From NCBI GenBank assembly GCA_017792425.1, contig CP051233.1:3311998-3375997 (forward strand): a stretch of 64,000 bases of DNA, in the 5' to 3' direction. A model generated the notes under the pieces. That model did not search any database. It was not told the origin of the DNA and was given only the letters and a program-made list of their open reading frames with translations. Both the position numbers and the translations under genes were made by a program. This DNA comes from Thalassovita sp. GTDB taxonomy: Bacteria; Pseudomonadota; Alphaproteobacteria; Rhodobacterales; Rhodobacteraceae. This document shows positions 41,971-50,743 of the stretch, piece by piece. How positions within the stretch are numbered: the first letter of the stretch is position 1; the number at the start of each line of letters is the position of its first letter.

Positions 41971-42882
41971 ATGATCCGCCTCCTGTACGTCTTCCTATTG
42001 CTTCTTTCTCCTCTGCCGCTGCTGGCACAAATGCAGGTTACCGCGATCACACCGGACACCTATGCGCTGGTTGGCCCCCTGGGAAACCGCGACCCGCAAA
42101 ACAAAGGCAACAACTCGACGCACGGATTGGTTGTCACCGCAGAGGGATGTATCCTGATTGACGCCGGCGGCAGCCGAGAGGGCGCGCGGGCCATTCATGC
42201 GGTTGTCCAGTCGATCACCGATCAACCAGTGCGGTTCGTAATCAACACCGGGGGGCAGGATCACCGTTGGCTTGGCAATGGGTATTGGAAGGAACAGGGC
42301 GCCACGGTCATCGCGTCGGAACGCGCCGTTGCCGACCAGGCCGCACGCGCGTCTGTGCAGCAGTCTGTCCTGGCGACACTGATCGGAAGGGAAAACCTGG
42401 TGGGAACCAACCCGACTTTCGCCGACATCACCTTTGCGCAATGGTACGACCTGACACTCGGCGCTACCACCCTGCAGATTTTTCATGTTGCGGGGGCACA
42501 CACCCCCGGCGACGCCTTTGTCTGGCACCCCACCGCCCAGACCGTTTTCACAGGAGATATCGTTTACGTACAGCGCATGTTGGGTGTGCTTGAGGTGACA
42601 GATACCGTGGGTTGGCTGAAATCGTTTGATGCGATGGCCGCGCTGAATCCACAATACGTGGTTCCCGGCCATGGACAGGTCACCAGCCTGGCCACGGCGA
42701 CACGGGATACGCGGGATTACCTGATCAACCTGCGTGACAAGATCCGCGCCCATATCGACAGCGGGGGCGATATCATTGACTCGGTCGGCGTAGATCAGTC
42801 CGCGTTCCGCTACCTGGAGAATTTCGAAACCCTTGCCCGCCGAAACGCTCAGCAGGCTTTCAGCCAGATGGAATGGGAGTGA
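41971..42882 (+). CDS. Exported metallo-beta-lactamase-fold protein with a degenerate metal site
   Basis: The 303-residue protein has a signal peptide (LLYVFLLLLSPLPLLAQ) and an MBL-fold scaffold: GCILIDAGGSREGARA, VAGAHTPGDAFVW, FTGDIVYVQRM and VVPGHGQV. The family HxHxDH motif is replaced by GGQDH (in NTGGQDHRWLGN), so the first two His ligands are absent while the later Asp and His remain. It resembles the SoxH/quinoprotein-relay subfamily in layout. It may be a one-metal enzyme or a non-catalytic binding protein. Its 3' end overlaps the phosphatase gene on the other strand by 23 bp. Confidence 0.8.
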   Translation: MIRLLYVFLLLLSPLPLLAQMQVTAITPDTYALVGPLGNRDPQNKGNNSTHGLVVTAEGCILIDAGGSREGARAIHAVVQSITDQPVRFVINTGGQDHRWLGNGYWKEQGATVIASERAVADQAARASVQQSVLATLIGRENLVGTNPTFADITFAQWYDLTLGATTLQIFHVAGAHTPGDAFVWHPTAQTVFTGDIVYVQRMLGVLEVTDTVGWLKSFDAMAALNPQYVVPGHGQVTSLATATRDTRDYLINLRDKIRAHIDSGGDIIDSVGVDQSAFRYLENFETLARRNAQQAFSQMEWE

Positions 42883-43354
42883 TCGCCCACCTGAGTTGCG
42901 CCTCGGTTTCCACCGCACAGGGCCGGATGCGGCGCAGGTGGGTCAAGGCGGCGTCCGGTGGTTCCCCGGCTTCGATCATCAGACGCAGGGCTGCCATGCC
43001 TGACCGCCCGCACCCAGCCATGCAATGCACAAGCACCCGCCCGCCACCGTGCAAAGCCTGGAGTGCGAAGCGACTTAGCTCAGGCCACTTGGCGTTCACA
43101 TCGGGGCCGGGCGTTCCGAAATCCGGGATGGGCAGATGTATCCAGCGCGCACCCCGGTCCTGCATGTCCTGCCCCAATCGTGCAGCCCCGTTTTCGGCCA
43201 TTTCACCCAATGTCGTCAACGAAATCAGCAAGGCAGGTTGCCATTCCCGCAGGTGTTCCAGATCAGCCGCGTAGTCACCGCCACGCCCCGGCAAAGGGGC
43301 CAAGGCCAAGGTTCCCCCTCCGACCCGCAATGCGTGGATGACGAATTCGGTCAC
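42860..43354 (-). CDS. Dual-specificity protein phosphatase-like protein
   Basis: The 164-residue protein has the cysteine-phosphatase signature HCMAGCGRSG (HCx5R) near residues 110-119, followed by MAALRLMIEAG, and a plausible general-acid Asp in PIPDFGTPGPDVN. This is the compact bacterial dual-specificity/tyrosine phosphatase fold. The start is GTG at 43354 with a weak ribosome site. The substrate is unknown. It lies 9 bp after the zinc metallopeptidase on the same strand. Confidence 0.83.
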   Translation of the reverse strand: MTEFVIHALRVGGGTLALAPLPGRGGDYAADLEHLREWQPALLISLTTLGEMAENGAARLGQDMQDRGARWIHLPIPDFGTPGPDVNAKWPELSRFALQALHGGGRVLVHCMAGCGRSGMAALRLMIEAGEPPDAALTHLRRIRPCAVETEAQLRWAITPIPSG

Positions 43355-43363
43355 CGGTTTGAC

Positions 43364-44203
43364 CTACAGCTTGACGGCGTTGAAAGTATCGCACGCCGTC
43401 ATCTGTCCGCTTTCGTACCCTGTTGCAAACCAGCGCGCCCGCTGTGCCGAGGTGCCGTGGGTAAAGGTGTGCGGCTGTGGAACCCGCCCGGCGCGCTTCT
43501 GCAACAGATCGTCCCCGATCATGCGCGCCGCGTTCAACGCCTCTTGCAGGTCGCCGGGTTCCAGCAAGCCGCCCACGTTCCGCGCCCAAACACCGGACAG
43601 GCAATCCGCCTGCAATTCCAGCCGGACAGTCAGGGCGTTGGCCTGTTCTTGGCTGGACTGTTGGCGCAGGTCGTTTACCTGGCCCAGAATACCCAGTTCA
43701 TTCTGGACATGGTGGGCAACTTCATGGGCAATGACATAAGCCGCAGCAAAGTCTCCTTTGGCGCCCAGTTGGCGCGACAGGGTCGTGAAAAATTCGGTGT
43801 CCAGATAGGCTTTCTCGTCTGCCGGACAATAGAACGGTCCGGTCGCACCGCTTGCCCCACCGCAGGGGCTTTGCGTCACGCCGGAATACAGCACCAGGAT
43901 CGGTGGTTGGTATTCTGCGTCCAACTGGTCAGAAAAGACGTTTTCCCAAACGCGTTCAGTCGTGGATAGAACGCGTGACGTAAACTCTGCCGCGCGCTGC
44001 TCTTCCGCTGTCAACTCTCGCGAGGCGCTTGGCTGCTGCCCGACCTGGCCTTCAAGCAACGGGCTGACGTCGACCCCGGCGAAATACCCAATCGCCAGAA
44101 TGATCAGCAGTCCCACGCCACCAATCTTTGCTGACCTTCCCGACGCACCGCTTCGGCGCCGGTCCTCTATGTTCCGGCTTCCGCGCACTCCTTTCAGACG
44201 CAT
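43364..44203 (-). CDS. Neutral zinc metallopeptidase (YpfJ family)
   Basis: The 279-residue protein has a basic N-terminus, one membrane helix (VGLLIILAIGYFAGVD) and the zinc motif HEVAHHVQNELG. Other family markers are RVWENVFSDQLDAEYQPPIL, GPFYCPADEKAYLD and LELQADCLSGVWARNVGG. It is probably a membrane-anchored periplasmic peptidase; its substrates are unknown. GGAGG precedes the start. Confidence 0.9.
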   Translation of the reverse strand: MRLKGVRGSRNIEDRRRSGASGRSAKIGGVGLLIILAIGYFAGVDVSPLLEGQVGQQPSASRELTAEEQRAAEFTSRVLSTTERVWENVFSDQLDAEYQPPILVLYSGVTQSPCGGASGATGPFYCPADEKAYLDTEFFTTLSRQLGAKGDFAAAYVIAHEVAHHVQNELGILGQVNDLRQQSSQEQANALTVRLELQADCLSGVWARNVGGLLEPGDLQEALNAARMIGDDLLQKRAGRVPQPHTFTHGTSAQRARWFATGYESGQMTACDTFNAVKL

Positions 44204-44405
44204 GCCTGATCCTCCACGAATTCGGATGGAAGATTAGCGGCTTTCCCCCGCCGTGAACATGGAAAAGACGCAGGCGCTTTCCCCCTTTCCGGTGATGCAC
44301 CAACCGGGCCACAGCGCGCAACGTCGGCGACTGGGGGGCATTCCGGTGGACGCGCCGCCCCGTCCCGCATAGTTTATCCCAAACCGTCGAATCCAAAGGC
44401 ACCAC

Positions 44406-46163
44406 ATGAGCGACATCCCCTCGAAAGGCTATCAGGTTCTGGCGCGCAAATACCGGCCCGAGACCTTTGCCGACCTTGTCGGGCAGAACGCAATGGTGCG
44501 CACCCTGAAGAACGCGTTCGAGGCGGACCGCATCGCGCAAGCTTTTATCATGACCGGTATTCGCGGGACCGGGAAAACCACGACCGCCCGTATCATCGCC
44601 AAGGGAATGAACTGCGTCGGCACGGATGGTCAGGGAGGCCCCACAACCGATCCCTGCGGGAAGTGCGAACATTGCGTCGCCATCATGGAGGGCCGCCATG
44701 TCGACGTGATGGAGATGGACGCCGCTTCTCGCACCGGCGTGAACGATATCCGTGAAATCATCGAAAGCGTACACTACCGCGCCGCAAGCGCCCGCTATAA
44801 GATCTACATCATCGACGAAGTTCACATGCTGTCTACCAGTGCATTCAACGCACTGCTGAAAACGCTGGAAGAGCCCCCAGCCCATGTGAAATTCATCTTC
44901 GCCACCACCGAAATCCGCAAGGTTCCCGTCACTGTTCTGTCCCGTTGCCAACGGTTCGACCTGCGCCGGATAGAACCCGAAGTGATGATCGCCTTGCTGC
45001 GTAAGATCGCCACCGCCGAAGGCGCGGAAATCACGGAAGACGCACTAGCCCTGATTACACGCGCCGCCGAAGGGTCTGCCCGCGATGCAACATCGCTTCT
45101 GGATCAGGCAATTTCCCACGGCGCGGGTGAAACCACTGCAGACCAGGTTCGGGCGATGCTGGGTTTGGCGGACCGTGGTCGAGTTCTGGACCTGTTTGAC
45201 TTGATCATGAAGGGCGATGCAGCCGGAGCACTGACCGAACTGAGCGCCCAATATGCAGACGGCGCTGACCCAATGGCGGTACTGCGCGATCTCGCGGAAA
45301 TCACCCATTGGATTTCGGTTGTGCAGATCACTCCCGACGCGGCAGAGGATCCCACCGTTTCTCCCGACGAGCGTGCCCGCGGCAAGGAAATGGCTGATAA
45401 GCTGCCGATGCGCGTTCTGACCCGGATGTGGCAAATGCTGCTGAAAGCACTGGACGAAGTCGGCCACGCCCCCAATACGATGATGGCTGCTGAAATGGCC
45501 GTGATCCGTCTGACCCATGTCGCTGAGCTGCCTACACCTGATGAACTCGTGCGCACCTTGAAAGACCTGCCACAACCCGAACCCGGCGGGCCGGGTGGCG
45601 GGGCACGCGTATCAACGCCCGCTTCCTCACATGGACAGGCGCCCCAAGCCTATTCCACCGCACGATCTGGCCCAGCAAACCCCGGCGGCCCGGCAATGGC
45701 GCTGGCGCAGGATCTGGAACAGGCGCTGGCCCGCTATCCAACCTTTGATCATGTGGTAGAACTGATCCGCGCGCATCGGGACGCCAAACTGCTGGTCGAT
45801 GTTGAAACCGGCGTGCGTCTAACCGCCTATCGCCCCGGCCGGATCGAGTTTCATCCGTCTGTGCAGGCCCCCGCCGATCTGGCGCCGCGTCTGGGCAGCG
45901 CCCTGCAACGATGGACCGGCAACCGCTGGGCTGTGATCGTGGTGAATGAAGGCGGCGGCGATACCATTGCCGAAAAACGCGACGCCGCAGAACTGGCCCT
46001 GAAGAACGAAGCCTCCAAACACCCGATGGTGCAGGCCGTGCTGGCCGCCTTTCCGCAGGCCCGGATCACCAATGTCCGCAGCCATCAGGAACTGGCGGCC
46101 GAAGCCCAGGCTGACGCCCTGCAGGAAGTGGAAGATGAATGGGATCCGTTCGAGGAGGACTAA
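44406..46163 (+). CDS. dnaX: DNA polymerase III subunit gamma/tau
   Basis: The 585-residue clamp-loader ATPase has YQVLARKYRPETFADLVGQ at the N-terminus, Walker A GIRGTGKTTTAR, zinc-binding Cys in DPCGKCEHC, Walker B YIIDEVHMLS and sensor LKTLEEPPAHVKFIFATTE. The C-terminal third (from about 380) is Pro/Gly-rich and then carries the tau-specific domain. I see no evident programmed frameshift signal. ybaB and recR follow in the usual order. Confidence 0.95.
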   Translation: MSDIPSKGYQVLARKYRPETFADLVGQNAMVRTLKNAFEADRIAQAFIMTGIRGTGKTTTARIIAKGMNCVGTDGQGGPTTDPCGKCEHCVAIMEGRHVDVMEMDAASRTGVNDIREIIESVHYRAASARYKIYIIDEVHMLSTSAFNALLKTLEEPPAHVKFIFATTEIRKVPVTVLSRCQRFDLRRIEPEVMIALLRKIATAEGAEITEDALALITRAAEGSARDATSLLDQAISHGAGETTADQVRAMLGLADRGRVLDLFDLIMKGDAAGALTELSAQYADGADPMAVLRDLAEITHWISVVQITPDAAEDPTVSPDERARGKEMADKLPMRVLTRMWQMLLKALDEVGHAPNTMMAAEMAVIRLTHVAELPTPDELVRTLKDLPQPEPGGPGGGARVSTPASSHGQAPQAYSTARSGPANPGGPAMALAQDLEQALARYPTFDHVVELIRAHRDAKLLVDVETGVRLTAYRPGRIEFHPSVQAPADLAPRLGSALQRWTGNRWAVIVVNEGGGDTIAEKRDAAELALKNEASKHPMVQAVLAAFPQARITNVRSHQELAAEAQADALQEVEDEWDPFEED

Positions 46164-46258
46164 GGCGCTTTGCCTGTCGCCTTTCCCGGCCCCATATGCT
46201 TAACACCCGGTCGAACTGACCCCGGCGGCACAGCCGCCCAGATGACGGAGAGATGAAG

Positions 46259-46603
46259 ATGCTGAAAGGACTCGGCGGTCTTGGCGACATGGCCAAGATG
46301 ATGAAAGCAGCCAAGGAAATGCAGGAAAAGATGGCCACCCTGCAAGAAGAGATGGGCAACATGACCGTGACCGGCGAATCCGGTGCTGGTCTGGTCACCG
46401 CCACTTGCACCCTGAAATCGGAACTGACTGCACTGGATATCGACCCTTCGATCTTCAACCCCAACGAAAAAGAAGTGGTCGAGGATCTGATCCTGGCCGC
46501 CATCAAGGACGCTCAGGCCAAAGCCGCCGAGGCAGCACAAAGGGAAATGTCCAAGCTAACCGAAGGGCTGGGCCTGCCCGCCGACATGAAGCTGCCCTTC
46601 TAA
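46259..46603 (+). CDS. ybaB: YbaB/EbfC nucleoid-associated protein
   Basis: The 114-residue protein is a dimeric DNA-binding protein of the YbaB/EbfC family: MLKGLGGLGDMAKMMKAAKE, then a central beta part (GLVTATCTLKSELTALDI) and the end LTEGLGLPADMKLPF. I choose the ATG at 46259 because GGAG is eight bases upstream; the ATG at 46253 is only two bases from it. It lies between dnaX and recR, the conserved arrangement. Confidence 0.92.
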   Translation: MLKGLGGLGDMAKMMKAAKEMQEKMATLQEEMGNMTVTGESGAGLVTATCTLKSELTALDIDPSIFNPNEKEVVEDLILAAIKDAQAKAAEAAQREMSKLTEGLGLPADMKLPF

Positions 46604-46616
46604 TTGCAATCCGTCC

Positions 46617-47210
46617 ATGAGCAGCAACCGCGACATTGATGCACTGATCGAGATGATGGCCAAGCTGCCCGGCTTGGGTCCGCGTTCAGCCCGGCGAGCG
46701 GTGCTGCACTTGATCCGCAAGCGTGCGCTGTTACTGACCCCCTTGGCGGACCTGATGCAAACGGTCGCCGCTACGGCCCGCGAATGCCTGAACTGCGGCA
46801 ACATCGGTACCGCCGACATCTGCGATATCTGTGCGTCCGAGGTGCGTCAGAACGGCATTTTATGCGTCGTCGAGGACGTCGCGGACCTGTGGGCGATGGA
46901 ACGGTCCGGCGTGTTCAAGGGGCGTTATCACGTACTGGGTGGCACTCTGTCCGCGCTGGATTCCGTCGGGCCAGACGACTTGCGTATTCCCCGCCTGCTG
47001 GATCGGGTGAAAACCGAAAGTGTGAACGAGGTCATTCTGGCGCTGAACGCTACGGTGGACGGCCAGACCACGGCCCACTACATCGCCGATCAACTCGACG
47101 GGATGGTAAGCCTGAGTTCGCTGGCGCAGGGCGTACCGATCGGCGGCGAGTTGGACTATCTGGATGATGGCACAATTACGGCTGCTCTGAATGCCCGGAA
47201 ACGGCTGTAA
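46617..47210 (+). CDS. recR: Recombination protein RecR
   Basis: The 197-residue protein has an HhH segment (MMAKLPGLGPRSARRAVLHL), a zinc finger CLNCGNIGTADICDIC and a TOPRIM domain (CVVEDVADLWAMERSG, then GRYHVLGGTLSAL). It acts with RecO and RecF in gap repair. It follows ybaB after 13 bp and ends at a strong terminator. Confidence 0.94.
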   Translation: MSSNRDIDALIEMMAKLPGLGPRSARRAVLHLIRKRALLLTPLADLMQTVAATARECLNCGNIGTADICDICASEVRQNGILCVVEDVADLWAMERSGVFKGRYHVLGGTLSALDSVGPDDLRIPRLLDRVKTESVNEVILALNATVDGQTTAHYIADQLDGMVSLSSLAQGVPIGGELDYLDDGTITAALNARKRL

Positions 47211-47215
47211 CAATT

Positions 47216-47254
47216 GAAAGGCCCTGCGGGTATCACCGCAGGGCCTTTCTTTTT
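47216..47254. terminator. Bidirectional terminator after recR
   Basis: GAAAGGCCCTGCGG and CCGCAGGGCCTTTC form a 14-bp perfect stem with a six-base loop, followed by TTTTT on the plus strand. It separates recR from the convergent trcR gene. Confidence 0.92.
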
Positions 47255-47273
47255 CCCATGACTTTTCTGCCTA

Positions 47274-48014
47274 TCAGGGCTGTTCGTCGTCCGAGTCGCC
47301 ACCAGGCAGGTTGAAGAAGCTGTCGGCGTCCAGGTAATCCTCGTCCTTTTCGTCCTCGTCCTCTTTCAGGCTGAAAGTTTCCAGCCCTTCGATCGCGGTC
47401 GGGATCTTCGGTTCGGAACCCATCGTCAGGCTCTGTTCGGTCGACAGCAACTTGCGACGGTCATCATCCGACATGGCCGCGCCATCGGCGGCGCGCTTGG
47501 CCGCTGCTTTCTGAACCGCGGCGTCCAGTTCGGACTGACGGCACAGGCCCAGGGCAACCGGATCAATCGGTTGCATGTTGGCGATGTTCCAATGGGTCCG
47601 CTCACGGATCGACTGAATGGTCGGCTTGGTCGTGCCAACCAACTTTGCGATCTGGCCATCTGTCAGCTCCGGGTGGAATTTCACCAGCCACAGGATCGAG
47701 TTCGGACGGTCCTGACGCTTCGACAGCGGGGTGTAGCGCGGCCCACGACGCTTTTCTTCGCCTGCGGCAGCCGGGTTGAACTTCAGCTTCAACTTGTGCA
47801 GCGGGTTCTTTTCCGCCAGGGCGATTTCAGCTTCGGTCAACTGGTTGTTGGCGACCGGGTCGAACCCCTTTACCCCGACAGCCACGTCGCCATCCGCGAT
47901 GCCCTGGATTTCAAGCTCGTGCATGCCGACGAAATCGGCAATCTGCTTGAAGCTGACCGTGGTGTTGTCGATCAGCCAAACGGCGGTCGCTTTCGCCATG
48001 ATCGGTTTGGACAT
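47274..48014 (-). CDS. trcR: Cell cycle transcriptional regulator TrcR (DUF1013)
   Basis: The 246-residue protein matches the alphaproteobacterial DUF1013/TrcR family: an N-terminal KATAVWLIDNTTVSFKQIAD helix-turn-helix, KRQDRPNSILWLVKFHPELT and a second HTH DGQIAKLVGTTKPTIQSIRE, then NIANMQPIDPVALGLC. The C-terminus is acidic. It is thought to act with RNA polymerase in cell-cycle transcription. AAGGAG lies seven bases before the start. Confidence 0.9.
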   Translation of the reverse strand: MSKPIMAKATAVWLIDNTTVSFKQIADFVGMHELEIQGIADGDVAVGVKGFDPVANNQLTEAEIALAEKNPLHKLKLKFNPAAAGEEKRRGPRYTPLSKRQDRPNSILWLVKFHPELTDGQIAKLVGTTKPTIQSIRERTHWNIANMQPIDPVALGLCRQSELDAAVQKAAAKRAADGAAMSDDDRRKLLSTEQSLTMGSEPKIPTAIEGLETFSLKEDEDEKDEDYLDADSFFNLPGGDSDDEQP

Positions 48015-48137
48015 GTCATCTCTCCTTGATGCAAATCTTCCCCGTTGCCTGAAACAGGCTGCCCTATTCGGGCGGGTTACCGTTGTCGGGGAACTTGGCG
48101 CCTATATAGTGCCGATAAAGCAGGAAGGGAAGAGTTT

Positions 48138-48779
48138 ATGCGGTTGTTGGTCTTTTCGGCGATTCTGGCATTGATTTGCAGCACATCGGCACGCACAGAG
48201 GGTGAACGCCCCGGAGAGTTCGACTATTACGTCCTGTCGCTTAGCTGGTCGCCAAACTGGTGCGCGGTCGAGGGCGATTCCCGCGGCTCTCCTCAGTGCG
48301 AACCCCGGAACAACTATGGCTGGGTGCTGCACGGGCTGTGGCCACAATATCACCGTGGCTGGCCATCCTATTGCCGCACCACCGAACCTCACCCCACGCG
48401 CCGCATGTCCGAAGCGATGGTGGACATCATGGGAAGCTCGGGGCTGGCCTGGTATCAATGGAAAAAGCACGGCACTTGCTCTGGCCTGTCCGCCGCCCAG
48501 TACTACGCTTTGTCGCGCAAGGCCTATGAGATGGTGAACAGACCGGCCATCTTCCGCAAACTGGAGCGCCCGGTCAAACTGCCAGCCAGGGTGATCGAAG
48601 AGGCGTTCCTGAAAGAGAACCCGCGATGGGAACCCGACATGCTGACGATCACCTGCCAGCACGGGCGAGTGCAAGAAGCCCGCCTGTGCCTGTCCAAAGA
48701 TCTGCAACCGGTTCCCTGCGGGCAGGACACCGTGCAGGATTGCCGCCTAAAGGACGCCTTATTCGATCCGATCAGATAG
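48138..48779 (+). CDS. Ribonuclease T2 family protein, exported
   Basis: The 213-residue protein has a signal peptide (MRLLVFSAILALICSTSA) and both T2 active-site segments: HGLWPQY (CAS I) and WKKHGTC (CAS II). The N-terminal YYVLSLSWSPNWC is typical. Cysteines are frequent, as expected for a disulfide-bonded periplasmic RNase that cuts RNA to 3'-nucleotides via 2',3'-cyclic intermediates. The start at 48138 gives the signal peptide; the frame is open from 48045. Confidence 0.9.
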   Translation: MRLLVFSAILALICSTSARTEGERPGEFDYYVLSLSWSPNWCAVEGDSRGSPQCEPRNNYGWVLHGLWPQYHRGWPSYCRTTEPHPTRRMSEAMVDIMGSSGLAWYQWKKHGTCSGLSAAQYYALSRKAYEMVNRPAIFRKLERPVKLPARVIEEAFLKENPRWEPDMLTITCQHGRVQEARLCLSKDLQPVPCGQDTVQDCRLKDALFDPIR

Positions 48780-48830
48780 GTGCTCACCGACTCGACTCCT
48801 GTCGGAATCGCCCCGCTTGCATTGACCGTA

Positions 48831-50612
48831 TCAAGTCCGCCCCCCCTCAGCCGGCATAGCCGAACATTCTGTAAATATCCGCAGCTTGCAGCGAGCACAG
48901 ACAGCGGGATCAAGCAATGGGTACACTTCGGCGATGGCATCGCGCTTGGACAGATGGATGTGCTCTTTCGTCAGCGCCTTCATCACTTTGAACCGCGCAA
49001 GTTTGGAAATCGTTCGGGGCGTTTTGGTCTGCAAGTGAAAACTGCCACTGCGACGGTGGCGGCGTTCCGCTTCTTCTATCAGCAACTCAGCACCGGGCAT
49101 GTCGATCTCTCCGACACCTTTCACGATGAAAATCATATGCTTCTGCTGTGGCCGCTCAATCTCGAACCGGCGAAACTGACGGCGGATATGCTCGACCGAA
49201 CCGAAGTATAGCGGTCCATCCAATCGCGAAATTATCAACTGAGGACATTCAGGCAGGCTGTTCGAAGCGGCATTCTTGAAAACCCTTGTCGGTGTGGACG
49301 GATCCGGTGCACCCACGCCAATAAATGGATGAGCGGTCTGGTTCAGAAAGAGGCCCAGCGAAAGAAGGACGCCAGCGTAGATCGCGAATTCAAGGTCAAT
49401 CACCAACGCCGAGCTGAAAGTAATCAGCGCGATAGAAGCCTCTGAATAAGATGTGGTCAGGATATGACGGATTTGCCGGACATCAATCAGCCGGAACGCC
49501 ACCAGCAGGATCACCCCGGCCATTGCCGCAATCGGCACATAAGCGAACAGGGGGGCCACGAACAGGAGGATCAGAAACAGGAACGCCGCCGCGAAAACAG
49601 CAGACAGAGGCGTCGCCGCGCCGCTGTCGTAATTGACCCCGGACCTAGTGAACGAGGCCGATCCCGGATAGCACCGGAACATCGACCCGATGATGTTGGA
49701 CAATCCCTGGCCGACAAATTCTTTGTTGCCGTTGATCATCTGCCCCGATTTCAATGCGATGGCGCGCGACACCGACATGGCCTCTAGCAGCCCGACGATT
49801 GCAATCGCCATCGCCGAGGAGCTGAGATCCTGCACGGCGCTCAGGTTGATGCCTGGGAAGGCGAAGTAGGGAATAACGCCATCCAGACGCCCGATGGTGG
49901 CCAGCCCGGCATCTGCCCCTCCCAAACCGAGGCTGAGCAGCGTGGCGGCCAGCAGAGCGATCAGGTAGTTAGGGCTGGCTGGTCGCCAGGCTTTGATGGC
50001 AATGCCAAGGACGAGGGCGGTTCCGGCCACCAGCAACGACCGCCAGTCTGTCGCGCCCAGACCGCGTACCAACGCTGTTGCGAATGCGCCCAGATCGTCG
50101 GGACGGGGCAGGACGATACCCAGCACCTTATCAATCTGGCTGAGCGCGATTAGGATCGCTGCGCCGGTGACAAAACCGATCATGACAGAATGCGACACGA
50201 AATCCACCAAGGCCCCCAACCGCGCCAGACCAAGGGCCAATTGGATCACCCCCACTAGCAAGGAAAGCAGGATCGCGGCGGAAATGAACTCGGGCGAACC
50301 GGGGGCATACAGCCCGGACAGCGAGCCGAACACCAGAACGGAAATTGCCGTCGCGGGGCCGGAAACGGCGTGCCAGCTTGATCCTGTCAGCGCGGCAACG
50401 ACCGGTGTGACCATTGCGGTGTAGAACCCATACTCGGGCGGAAGACCGGCAATGGCGGCAAAAGCCACGCCCTGCGGAAGCGCCAGCGTCGCACCGGTCA
50501 ATCCTGCAAAAGCATCGGCGCGCAAACTGGCGGGTGATACACGAGCGGCCCAGGTCGGCAGCAACGAAAATTTCATGAAAAGGCGGGCGCCCCTCTGCTC
50601 TTTCCTTGGCAT
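48831..50612 (-). CDS. SulP-family anion transporter with STAS domain
   Basis: The 593-residue protein has the SulP core of about 12-14 helices. FAGLTGATLALPQGVAFAAI near the start and GSMFRCYPGSASFTRSGVNY in the middle are characteristic. A STAS domain follows (PQLIISRLDGPLYFGSVEHI, GVGEIDMPGAELLIEEAERR). The C-terminal tail adds CARCKLRIFTEC, a cysteine cluster. Family members import sulfate, bicarbonate or other anions. The start at 50612 has GGAGG upstream. It is divergent from the LysR gene that opens the sulfatase island. Confidence 0.88.
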   Translation of the reverse strand: MPRKEQRGARLFMKFSLLPTWAARVSPASLRADAFAGLTGATLALPQGVAFAAIAGLPPEYGFYTAMVTPVVAALTGSSWHAVSGPATAISVLVFGSLSGLYAPGSPEFISAAILLSLLVGVIQLALGLARLGALVDFVSHSVMIGFVTGAAILIALSQIDKVLGIVLPRPDDLGAFATALVRGLGATDWRSLLVAGTALVLGIAIKAWRPASPNYLIALLAATLLSLGLGGADAGLATIGRLDGVIPYFAFPGINLSAVQDLSSSAMAIAIVGLLEAMSVSRAIALKSGQMINGNKEFVGQGLSNIIGSMFRCYPGSASFTRSGVNYDSGAATPLSAVFAAAFLFLILLFVAPLFAYVPIAAMAGVILLVAFRLIDVRQIRHILTTSYSEASIALITFSSALVIDLEFAIYAGVLLSLGLFLNQTAHPFIGVGAPDPSTPTRVFKNAASNSLPECPQLIISRLDGPLYFGSVEHIRRQFRRFEIERPQQKHMIFIVKGVGEIDMPGAELLIEEAERRHRRSGSFHLQTKTPRTISKLARFKVMKALTKEHIHLSKRDAIAEVYPLLDPAVCARCKLRIFTECSAMPAEGGRT

Positions 50613-50719
50613 GGCTCCTCCGATTGGCGCCGCTCGAGGACAGGGTGGCCCTTCGTCCCGGCGCGTGTGGGCACATAGCGCTATTGCCAAGGCACGGGTA
50701 GTTCGCGAAAAGTAACGGG

Positions 50720-50725
50720 TATAAT
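50720..50725 (+). promoter_or_regulatory. Perfect -10 box before the LysR gene
   Basis: TATAAT lies 18 bp upstream of the LysR start. No good -35 is seen at 16-18 bp, so the promoter may need an activator or be autoregulated. Confidence 0.5.
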
Positions 50726-50743
50726 AGTTGGATATAGGTCTGG

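Noticed and set aside
44052..44951. 299-codon minus-strand frame overlapping dnaX and the metallopeptidase
   Set aside because: It covers conserved parts of dnaX on the opposite strand and has no domain or ribosome site.
44406..46163. Programmed frameshift in dnaX producing a short gamma form
   Set aside because: No A-rich slippery heptamer followed by a strong stem was noticed near the domain boundary; full-length reading explains the gene.
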